Positions 57,601 to 64,000 of a stretch of 64,000 bases of DNA are shown here, in pieces. The translations under genes and the position numbers were made by a program. The stretch is from the NCBI GenBank assembly GCA_040754075.1, contig JBFMDH010000008.1:190646-254645 (forward strand), written 5' to 3'. The notes beneath the pieces are model-generated. The model saw nothing but the letters and a program-made list of their open reading frames with translations. It was not told where the DNA came from and ran no database searches. This DNA comes from Acidobacteriota bacterium. Its GTDB lineage: Bacteria > Acidobacteriota > Blastocatellia > UBA7656. The stretch's first letter is position 1. Every line of letters begins with the position of its first letter.

Positions 57601-60416
57601 TGGTTTGTAGCCCGGCATCAGGTTCAAACTTTCAAAAGGGTGTGACAACGGTGACCTGCACCGTGAGTGATGCGAGCGGCAATCCCGCTTCTTGTTCATT
57701 CACCATAACGGTCAACGACACACAGGCTCCCAACATGCTCTGCCCGCCGAATATCACCATGCCGACAGATACAAATCTTTGTTCGGCAGCGGTTACTTAT
57801 CCACCGCTTAATCCAACCGATAACTGTCCTGGAGTTGGCAGCGTCACCTGCACACCTGCCAGCGGGTCAACTTTCCAAAAGGGAATAACTACGGTCACCT
57901 GTTCGGTCAGCGATGCAAGTAACAACACAGCCGTTTGCACCTTCACGGTGACAATCAATGATACGCAAAATCCGACAATTACCTGTCCGACGAATATCAC
58001 CCAATCAACCGACAGCGGGGTTTGCACAGCGGTTGTGAATTTTACGACGCCGACACCAGCGGATAATTGTCCGGGCGCGACCGTCGCTTGTGTTCCGGCA
58101 ACCGGTTCAACGTTCAATAAAGGCATCACGACCATCACCTGTACCGCGACCGATACGTCGAACAATGCTGCGTCCTGCACCTTTACAGTAACCATTAATG
58201 ATACGCAGCAGCCGACAATAAATTGTCCTGCGAATAAAACGGTCAGTACCGATGCTAATCAATGTTCGGCAGTGGTGACCTATACATCGGCGACCGCGAC
58301 GGATAATTGTCCGGGTGTTGGAACCGTGACCTGCACCCCGCCATCGGGTTCAACCTTTCAAAAGGGAACGACTACGGTTACATGTTCAGTAAGCGACGCC
58401 GCAACCCCTACTGCGAATAGCGCGAGCTGTACATTCACGATAACGGTAAATGATACACAACCCCCAAGTATTGCCTGTCCTGCCCCCGTCACCGTGCCGA
58501 CCACGTCAAATCAATGCTCGGCGGTGGTGACCTATACAATGCCAACCGGAACGGATAATTGTCCGGGTGTTGGGGCAGTGACTTGTGTGCCGCCGTCAGG
58601 TTCGACTTTTCCCAAAGGGATTACCTCGGTGACCTGTTCGGTTAGCGATGCCGCAGGCAATTCAACTAATTGTTCATTTGCGGTCACGGTTAACGACACG
58701 CAAAATCCTACGCTGAGTTGTCCTGCGAATATTACTCAAACGACAACGACAGGTTGTTTAACGGTGACCTACACAACCCCGACAGGCTCAGATAATTGTC
58801 CAGGCGTAGCGGTGAATTGTGTGCCGCCATCAGGAACCTGCTTTGCTGTTGGCACAACGACGGTCACCTGCACAGCGACCGATACCAGCAATAACAGCGC
58901 AAGCTGTTTGTTCACTGTGACAATTATCCCTTGCACTATTAGTTGCCCGGCGGATGTCGTGAAAGCCAATGATACGAATCAATGCGGCGCGTTAGTCAAT
59001 TATCCGTCACCTTCAACGACGGGCAATTGCGGAACGGTGGTTTGCAGTCCGCCCACCGGGTCATTCTTTGCAAAAGGGGTGACAACCGTAAGTTGCACTA
59101 CGACTGTGGGTCCGAGTTGTGCTTTCACGGTAACGGTTAATGATACGGAATCACCGGGCATCACTTGTCCGTCTAATATTTCGCAATCGACCGATGCAAA
59201 TGTTTGTCAGGCAGTGGTGAATTACCCAACCCCGGCAGTAACCGATAATTGTTCCGGTGTTGGCGCAGTGGCTTGTTCGCCGGCATCGGGGGCGACATTT
59301 ACTAAGGGCACGACGACAGTGAATTGTTCAGTAAGTGATGCTGCGGGGAATTCGGCTGCCTGCTCATTCACCATAACCGTGAATGACACACAGCAACCGA
59401 ATATGACTTGTCCGGCAAATATCACAACCGCTACAGCGCCGAATCAATGCCAGGCAAGCGTCAGTTATCAAACTCCGGTGGCAACCGATAATTGTCCGGG
59501 CGTCGGCGGTGTCACTTGCCTGCCAAATTCGGGCAGCGTTTTTGCCAAGGGAGTGACGACGGTGACTTGTACCGTGAGCGATGCGGCTGGCAATACGCGG
59601 ACGTGTTCATTTACGGTTACGGTAAATGATATGCAACCGCCGGGTATCGTTTGCCCTGCGAATCTCACGGTTCCCACTTTGCCTGATCTTTGCGCAGCGA
59701 CAGTGAATTATCAAACGCCTATGGCAACGGATAACTGTCCGGGCATAACCATTGCCTGTGTGCCACCGAGCGGGGCGAGTTTCCCGAAAGGCACAACGAT
59801 GGTGGCGTGTACGGCGACCGATGCCAGCGGCAACAAATCGAGTTGCAGTTTCACGATAACCATCAATGATACACAAGCCCCGACGATTAGCTGTCCGCAA
59901 AACATCACCGCACCGATAGCGCCGAATCAGAGTTGTGTGGTGGTGAACTACCCGGCACCGCAAGTGAGTGATAACTGTCCTGGCGAGAGTGTGGTGTGTG
60001 TGCCGCCATCGGGGAGTTGTTTCGGCTTAGGCGTGACGACGGTGAGTTGCACGGCGACCGATGCCAGCGGCAACACGGCGAATTGTTCCTTCGTAGTAAC
60101 GACCTTTGACATCTGCATTCAGGATGACAGCAATGCGACAACGGTGTTGTTACTCAACAGCCTGACGGGCGATTATGTGTTCTGTTGTGGCGTCGATAAA
60201 TACTTCGGCAAGGGCACCGTGACCAAGCGGGGCGGGGTGATCACCCTGACACATAATCCTTCGGATAGGCGTGTGCTTGCCACTATCAATCAAAGTGTGA
60301 GGACAGCAACAGGTAGTTTGCAATCGCCTCCGGGAACGCTTCAATGTTCTATCGCCGATAGAAATATTCTGGATAATTCCTGTAACTGCACACTCCCCAA
60401 CAACCGCAGACCATGA
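54615..60416 (+). CDS. Giant exported protein with beta-helix, FG-GAP propeller and eleven HYR domains
   Basis: The 1933-residue product starts at ATG 54615 (GGGAG 9 nt upstream) with a signal peptide (HFTRVILLAVVLISAWLLSLAG). Residues about 50-410 form a right-handed beta-helix with choice-of-anchor-Q-like features (DFRYCLSQANAAGGSNTINF). Residues about 515-850 contain seven FG-GAP/VCBS units (AVGDFNEDGRQDF…SVRLGDGAGNFSG), enough for a seven-bladed propeller with calcium-binding DxNxDG loops. After an Ig-like segment come eleven HYR domains (about 960-1835), each with CPANIT, TDNCPG, SGSxFxKGxTTVTC and a C-terminal VNDT strand. A cysteine-containing tail ends it. No outer-membrane barrel or LPxTG is present. 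It is probably a surface adhesin or matrix protein. Confidence 0.9.
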   Translation: MKSNPHFTRVILLAVVLISAWLLSLAGLKLVNADTGIIENSTYHFSNSTDAGDLDPAMFYAVYTVDNLGDTGAGTGTTGDFRYCLSQANAAGGSNTINFSVTGTINLSSALPAINNDLTINGPGANALTINGNNFAVVFNISTNKTVNINGVTITGGNGTSLVAGGIDNSGNLTLNGCHITGNAGKFAGGLQNLGSLTVLNSTFSNNTATLTGFNNGGGISQSNNGVMLVTNTTISGNQATAFGNANGGILIFDGTAVITNSTITDNKGGTNDSVGGIRRNFGLVVVRNSIVAANRNNSTVPDVGGGLTSQGYNLIGNVGGEVLFDQPGDQTGTGAAPLDPLVAPLTNNGGTTPTHALYGGSPTIDKGLSFDSVIDQRGLARTFDDPNIASATGGDNTDIGAYEAQTVLPSFGNYPNTSVPLGANTTITPSAPPFMMSRVSVSTSAKFKGTLTANPVTGVVRVTNAYPSGIYTLTLNGFGANGVGRRSFTLTVQSGTPCENPLAFTYAPDVALNPFSNSLAVGDFNEDGRQDFVAGYDSPDPASVRLGDGAGNFSGSTTVSAQPFIRAIVVGDFNEDGHQDLGLSNNSVLRSVSIRLGDGAGNFSGTLNVPTGAIPNAVAIGDFNGDGHQDLATANEIDNTVSIRFGDGQGNFSGTSEIAVGERPYSIAVSDFNGDGKLDFATANLNGNAASVRLGNGAGSFANAPDIALGGFQQFVVAGDFNSDNKPDLAIAMVSVNVVAIRLGDGAGNFSGMTNVPVSSGPACIALGDFNNDAKLDFATTNIGFGTVSVRLGDGSGNFTGFTPTSEVTVNPNPRYLAVADFNGDDFQDFVVVHFNAQNSGAIRLNSSCPPPNTPPTITAVAPLSRQKAAPAINSKIAAVNDDDQTANTLTVTATPLSGTGVSITNISVAVNGDVTADVTADCGATNSTFTLTVSDAQLASATETLTVNVTPETTPPAIECPANITQSTDLNQCLAVVNYTLPAANDNCPGVGTVVCSPASGSNFQKGVTTVTCTVSDASGNPASCSFTITVNDTQAPNMLCPPNITMPTDTNLCSAAVTYPPLNPTDNCPGVGSVTCTPASGSTFQKGITTVTCSVSDASNNTAVCTFTVTINDTQNPTITCPTNITQSTDSGVCTAVVNFTTPTPADNCPGATVACVPATGSTFNKGITTITCTATDTSNNAASCTFTVTINDTQQPTINCPANKTVSTDANQCSAVVTYTSATATDNCPGVGTVTCTPPSGSTFQKGTTTVTCSVSDAATPTANSASCTFTITVNDTQPPSIACPAPVTVPTTSNQCSAVVTYTMPTGTDNCPGVGAVTCVPPSGSTFPKGITSVTCSVSDAAGNSTNCSFAVTVNDTQNPTLSCPANITQTTTTGCLTVTYTTPTGSDNCPGVAVNCVPPSGTCFAVGTTTVTCTATDTSNNSASCLFTVTIIPCTISCPADVVKANDTNQCGALVNYPSPSTTGNCGTVVCSPPTGSFFAKGVTTVSCTTTVGPSCAFTVTVNDTESPGITCPSNISQSTDANVCQAVVNYPTPAVTDNCSGVGAVACSPASGATFTKGTTTVNCSVSDAAGNSAACSFTITVNDTQQPNMTCPANITTATAPNQCQASVSYQTPVATDNCPGVGGVTCLPNSGSVFAKGVTTVTCTVSDAAGNTRTCSFTVTVNDMQPPGIVCPANLTVPTLPDLCAATVNYQTPMATDNCPGITIACVPPSGASFPKGTTMVACTATDASGNKSSCSFTITINDTQAPTISCPQNITAPIAPNQSCVVVNYPAPQVSDNCPGESVVCVPPSGSCFGLGVTTVSCTATDASGNTANCSFVVTTFDICIQDDSNATTVLLLNSLTGDYVFCCGVDKYFGKGTVTKRGGVITLTHNPSDRRVLATINQSVRTATGSLQSPPGTLQCSIADRNILDNSCNCTLPNNRRP
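57490..60110 (+). repeat. Eleven tandem HYR-coding units
   Basis: Units of about 240 bp begin near 57498, 57740, 57984, 58224, 58476, 58717, 58943, 59165, 59408, 59650 and 59891. The strongest conserved DNA is around GATAATTGTCCGGG and the ACGGTGACCTG stretch. The seventh unit is shortest and has lost the usual DNCPG, reading TGNCGT. Confidence 0.85.
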
Positions 60417-60461
60417 ACAATTAATCAAAAAGTTGAGAGGTGTAAAATACAAGGTCATTCG

Positions 60462-60492
60462 GGGTGGCTTGTTGCCACCCTGATTTATTTTA
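60462..60492 (+). terminator. Terminator after the HYR protein gene
   Basis: GGGTGGC-TTGTT-GCCACCC (60462-60480) is followed by TGATTTATTTT. It lies 45 bp after the stop. Confidence 0.75.
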
Positions 60493-60578
60493 AAGCCATT
60501 AACGGGCGATAACGGTTAATTCTTTTTCAGGCGTATTGCTGAGGTGTGACCGATTGGCTTATGCTGCAACTTTCTTCC

Positions 60579-60607
60579 ATGACAGATTCATCGGTAAATG
60601 ATATAGT
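60579..60607 (+). promoter_or_regulatory. Possible promoter of the second giant gene
   Basis: ATGACA (60579-60584), a 17-nt spacer and TATAGT (60602-60607) lie about 290 nt before ATG 60895, implying a long leader. Confidence 0.4.
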
Positions 60608-60894
60608 CGCACTTCCCGCAACATCTCAGACGATTAACCCCCAATAATAGTGTGCTGAAATGCTGCAACCCAGGTTCTAAAACTAAGCCGTACATTAAGA
60701 ATTTTTTTAAGATAAATCATCCACTTTAGAAGACCTCGCCTTGTGCGTTATGAAGAACTTTGAAACCCGGTTCAAGGGAATCAAGAGCGTTCTTCCTCTG
60801 TTTCCAATTTGGATGAAAAGCTTTTAAGTATCAAGAACCTTGGCGACAAACCCAGCTAGACGAACACAACCTCACCATTTTGAAGGAGTGGCTT

Positions 60895-63800
60895 ATGAAA
60901 CCCAGATTCATCTTCCCCGCTTTGTCGAATCCACGGTTTATTCTTCTTATCGCTTTTTTGTGTTTCTTAATATCGACTCCCGGTTGGCAGGTAACTTCCG
61001 GCACCGTCACTTCAACAAGCAAGGTAATGGCGACGTCTGCCGAATCCAATGCAACGTCAGTTGTAGAAACGACCGAATCCACCACCGGTTCGTCGTTGAA
61101 AGCGATGGTTGCGACCGCGTCGGCTGCGGCGTTTTTTGCGCCGACCGTCACTGCCACCAAAACCGCTTCGCCGGCGTCGGTGAGTCCCGGCGGGACGATT
61201 ACTTATACGGTGACTATCAGCAACAGCGGTATGGATGCAACTAATGTCTCCTTCAACGATACCATAGACGCCAATACGACTCTGGTTGCCGGTTCGGTTA
61301 GGGCGACACCCGTAGCGGTCAATGATAGTTATTCGGCGACCGGCAACATACTCATTCAAGTGCCTGCGGCAAACGGCGTTTTAGCAAACGATTATTTTGG
61401 GCTTCCGGCGGCGACGATTACCAGTCCGCCTACGACCACGACACAAGGCGGAGACCTGACGCTCAATGCCGATGGCAGTTTCACCTACAATCCCCCGGCG
61501 GGCTTTGAAGGCACCGACACGTTTACCTATACCCTGACCAATTCAGCGGGAAGTAATACCGGAACGGTAACGATTGCCGTAAGCGGCATGATTTGGTTCA
61601 TTGATAATTCGCTGGCAACCAATGGCAACGGTCGCCTCAGCGCGCCATTTAATAGTTTGGCTAGTTTTATTGCGGGAGCGGCAGATGACCCGGGCGATAA
61701 TATTTTTCTCTATCGGCAAACTGCAACGAACTACACGGGGGTGCTGACCTTGCTGAACAACCAGCGATTAATCGGACAAGGCGCGACGGCTTCATTATCA
61801 TCCATTACAGGCATCACGCCGCCCGCAGGCAGTCTGGCGTTGCCGACAACCGGCGGCACCAATCCGGTGATTGCGGGCAATGTGACCCTGGGGACGAGTA
61901 ATCTGATACGCGGCTTGAACATCAGCGCGGCGAGTGGCACGGCGCTCAGCGGAACGAACTTCAGCAGTTTTACCGCCTCCGAATGCAACATCAGCAATTC
62001 AGGTGGCAGAGCCATCAGCCTGACGCATTCGGTTGGCACCGGAAGTTTGAATGCGACATTTGTGAGCGTGTCGGCATCGGGTGGGGTCAATGGTATCTTT
62101 CTGCAAAACACCACAGGCAGTTTCACGGTCACTGGCGACGGCGTGAACACCACGCGCGGCGGCAACAGCAGCGGCGGCACCATCACCAACGCAACCGGCG
62201 CGAACAGTTCAACCAACGGTATCGGTGTATACTTGAACAACGCGCAGAACATCACATTGCGACGGTTGACCATCAACGGCACCAATCAGAACTTCGGCAT
62301 CTATGGCGCAAACGTCACCAACTTCGTATTTGAATACAGTACGGTCAGTGGTGTAAACGGCAACGCCGCCCCGGTCAGAGAAGGAGCCGTCGTTTTCGAC
62401 AACCTCTTCGGCAGCGCCAATACGATCAATGAATCGGTCATCAGCGGCGGGGTCGAAGACAACCTGCGCATTGAAAATACCAGCAGCACGGTGCTGTCCA
62501 CCTGCAACATCACCAACAACAACATCCAGAACAACAGCACGGTTACCGGCAACATCGGCGTGCGTTTCGCGGCTTTTAACAGCGCCAACATGACCGGGGT
62601 CATCAGTGGCAACAATTTCAATGGCAATCGCACGGATACCATCAATTGTGACAGCGCCAATTCATCCACCGTCAATCTCACCATCGCCAACAACATCATC
62701 ACGCGCGGCACGGCTGGCAATAACGAAGGCAATCTCGGCATCAACGTCACCGCCGGTGCCACAGGTCAGATGACCTTTGATGTGGACAACAACCGGGTCG
62801 GCACTCCTGATGGCGTAACCAATTCTTCATTGATGAATACCGGCATCAATATCTTCGCGGGCAACAACTCGACGATGAATGGCAGGGTCAGGAACAATAA
62901 AATCATCAATCGGGGCGCGGGTTTCAGCGGTAATGGGATTGATGTGTTTCAAGATTTGCTTAGCGCCATCAACATCAGAGTGGATGCCAATACGGTCAGT
63001 AACGTCGGTCTTGATTTCGGGTTGCGGGTGCAGGCAAATGGCGATGCGGCAAACTCCGGTGGCGCGGTGCAGGCGGCGGTGACGAACAATAACGTTTCGG
63101 TGTTACCTGGCGCGATTGACGCTATCCGCGTCCGCTCGCGACGGCAAACGACGCTCTGCGCGCGCATCACCGGCAATACCACGAGCGCGGGCGGCAGCGG
63201 CTTTTTCGGGCTGTTTGTCGCGCAATCGGATACCTCTACGCTTAACCTCGAAGGTGGCACGAGCAACCTGGCGACCAACAATCCGGGCATCGCGCCCGCA
63301 AACATCAGCACCTCCGGTACGATCAACACTGTGACTGCTAATTTTTGTTCCGGGATTCCCGCAGCGGTTGTTTTAGAGGCTCAGTCAGGGAAGAAATTGA
63401 CCGATGCAGAGGTATTGAATTTAACTGATGATGAGTTGTCAGGCGTTGTCAAAGCGGCAATTACAAGGTGGGAGGCAACCGGAATTTCTTATGAGGATGT
63501 AGCGAAATTAAGAGAAGTTACTTTCACCGTCGCTGATTTGCCAGAGCGCTATTTGAGTCAGGGCGATGAAAAAGAAATACGCATTGACCAAACAGCCGCA
63601 GGCTTTGGGTGGTACGTTGACCCTTCACCCTATGATGAGTGGGAGTATGACCTGCCGCTATCTGCCGCGACTTTTGAAGGTAGTGAACAAAGTCCGGCAT
63701 ATTCACGCATGGATTTGTTGACCGTGGTGATGAACGCTCTCGGCAGGGTGCTGGAGAGTTACAGGTTAAACGCTGCCAAAGACCAGCAGGATTCTCAACT

Positions 63801-64000
63801 CGCCGAGCAGGGCAACAAGTTCCACCCACTTGACCAATCGCGCGAGTTGATGCAGACCACCTTGCCGGTCGGTGTGCGACGGGTGCCGAATGCGGCAAGC
63901 CTCGGCTTCATCATTCCTGAACTTGCCAGTGAAGAGGCCAGCGGCAGTTCGCCAGTTACTCCGCTTCGCCTTGAACCCGCTAGCGTTTCCTCGGCAACTC
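60895..64000 (+). CDS. Large exported beta-helix protein (3' end beyond window)
   Basis: The frame is open from ATG 60895 (AAGGAG 8 nt upstream) to the right edge, 1035 codons. A signal peptide (PRFILLIAFLCFLIS) comes first. A DUF11-type domain follows (about 75-140, TKTASPASVSPGGTITYTVT), then a cadherin-like/Ig segment (about 140-225, GTDTFTYTLTNSAGSNTGTV) and a long Asn/Ser/Gly-rich right-handed beta-helix (about 225-815). The next module (about 825-960, AAITRWEATGISYEDVAKL, AAGFGWYVDPSP, RMDLLTVVMNALGRVLES) resembles the metalloprotease-like module of other large exported proteins. At the expected HExxH site it reads N-A-L-G-R, so it lacks the zinc ligands. It probably is a surface protein. 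Confidence 0.85.
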   Translation, partial: MKPRFIFPALSNPRFILLIAFLCFLISTPGWQVTSGTVTSTSKVMATSAESNATSVVETTESTTGSSLKAMVATASAAAFFAPTVTATKTASPASVSPGGTITYTVTISNSGMDATNVSFNDTIDANTTLVAGSVRATPVAVNDSYSATGNILIQVPAANGVLANDYFGLPAATITSPPTTTTQGGDLTLNADGSFTYNPPAGFEGTDTFTYTLTNSAGSNTGTVTIAVSGMIWFIDNSLATNGNGRLSAPFNSLASFIAGAADDPGDNIFLYRQTATNYTGVLTLLNNQRLIGQGATASLSSITGITPPAGSLALPTTGGTNPVIAGNVTLGTSNLIRGLNISAASGTALSGTNFSSFTASECNISNSGGRAISLTHSVGTGSLNATFVSVSASGGVNGIFLQNTTGSFTVTGDGVNTTRGGNSSGGTITNATGANSSTNGIGVYLNNAQNITLRRLTINGTNQNFGIYGANVTNFVFEYSTVSGVNGNAAPVREGAVVFDNLFGSANTINESVISGGVEDNLRIENTSSTVLSTCNITNNNIQNNSTVTGNIGVRFAAFNSANMTGVISGNNFNGNRTDTINCDSANSSTVNLTIANNIITRGTAGNNEGNLGINVTAGATGQMTFDVDNNRVGTPDGVTNSSLMNTGINIFAGNNSTMNGRVRNNKIINRGAGFSGNGIDVFQDLLSAINIRVDANTVSNVGLDFGLRVQANGDAANSGGAVQAAVTNNNVSVLPGAIDAIRVRSRRQTTLCARITGNTTSAGGSGFFGLFVAQSDTSTLNLEGGTSNLATNNPGIAPANISTSGTINTVTANFCSGIPAAVVLEAQSGKKLTDAEVLNLTDDELSGVVKAAITRWEATGISYEDVAKLREVTFTVADLPERYLSQGDEKEIRIDQTAAGFGWYVDPSPYDEWEYDLPLSAATFEGSEQSPAYSRMDLLTVVMNALGRVLESYRLNAAKDQQDSQLAEQGNKFHPLDQSRELMQTTLPVGVRRVPNAASLGFIIPELASEEASGSSPVTPLRLEPASVSSAT

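Larger units (their letters stand above)
60417..60894. other. Intergenic region between the two giant genes
   Basis: No credible gene was found. It holds the terminator at 60462 and a promoter-like pair at 60579-60607, and is AT-rich around 60690-60720. Confidence 0.5.

Noticed and set aside
57490..60110. Antisense open frames across the HYR region, such as 59607-59963, and a possible minisatellite
   Set aside because: Repetitive coding DNA keeps antisense frames open. The sense frame encodes well-formed HYR domains throughout.
62301..62762. Antisense open frame of 153 codons
   Set aside because: It is a shadow of the Asn/Ser/Thr-rich beta-helix gene and gives a low-complexity Leu/Val/Pro product.
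1..64000. tRNA, rRNA, insertion sequence, prophage or integrase
   Set aside because: No T-loop-like sequences in a cloverleaf context, no rRNA-like stretches and no transposase or integrase motifs were seen by eye. A tRNAscan and Infernal run would settle this.

Overview
The window looks like chromosomal DNA of an Acidobacteriota bacterium, most plausibly class Blastocatellia. This is inferred from gene content, not from a marker gene: no rRNA or tRNA gene was seen. The pointers are an Oar-like TonB-dependent receptor with a carboxypeptidase-regulatory domain, a very long sortilin/BNR-propeller secreted protein, DUF1800, a PhoPQ-activated-type hydrolase, a photosynthetic-reaction-centre-type cytochrome c, propeller histidine kinases of the two-component-regulator type, giant HYR/FG-GAP surface proteins and a microcompartment fragment. 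No transposase, phage gene or CRISPR array was recognised.

Layout. 1-9.5 kb (minus strand) holds a DUF1800 gene running off the left edge and two parallel cell-envelope modules. Each has an ECF sigma factor, a membrane-anchored (anti-sigma or anti-sigma-like) protein and a Spy/CpxP-like periplasmic protein. One continues into a PrcB-like protein, the other into a TonB-dependent receptor and a ten-EF-hand protein that ends at a terminator. 9.8-11 kb has a degenerate Fic protein and a degenerate receiver. 11.2-13.3 kb (plus) is a minimal bacterial-microcompartment locus: a class II aldolase with a C-terminal encapsulation-peptide-like helix, one hexamer and one pentamer shell protein. 13.3-16.5 kb has AhpD-like, PIN-domain and NAD synthetase genes. 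16.5-37.3 kb is mostly minus-strand envelope and metabolic genes: DUF4349 lipoprotein plus a decayed relative, exported truncated haemoglobin, BNR propeller, SH3 lipoprotein, Gfo/Idh/MocA oxidoreductase, cache-HAMP and zinc-ribbon/SUMF1 proteins, prenyl synthase, thymidine kinase, TPR, cupin and cytochrome c. PqaA-type hydrolase, peroxiredoxin and serpin genes lie on the plus strand. 39.4-40.5 kb is a gene-poor interval dense in hairpins. 40.5-43.8 kb carries an amidohydrolase-CIA30 fusion and lysA. 43.9-54.4 kb has two propeller histidine kinases, each next to a NarL-type regulator, plus a single-domain receiver and a YafY/DinB pair. 54.6-64 kb is occupied by two giant exported proteins, the second cut by the right edge.

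How the parts may work together (inference): much of the coding capacity faces the periplasm or cell surface. The two sigma modules probably sense envelope conditions. The propeller kinases probably sense extracellular ligands and could control neighbouring surface proteins. The aldolase and shell proteins would form part of a sugar-phosphate aldolase compartment whose other enzymes must be encoded elsewhere.

The least-explained signals are non-coding: a family of intergenic elements built from 7-bp units with inverted arms (three loci, two of them filling the whole spacer between genes), a multibranched 146-nt inverted-repeat structure at 40073-40218, a hairpin cluster upstream of the globin gene, and inverted REP-like palindromes at 39.55-39.65 kb.
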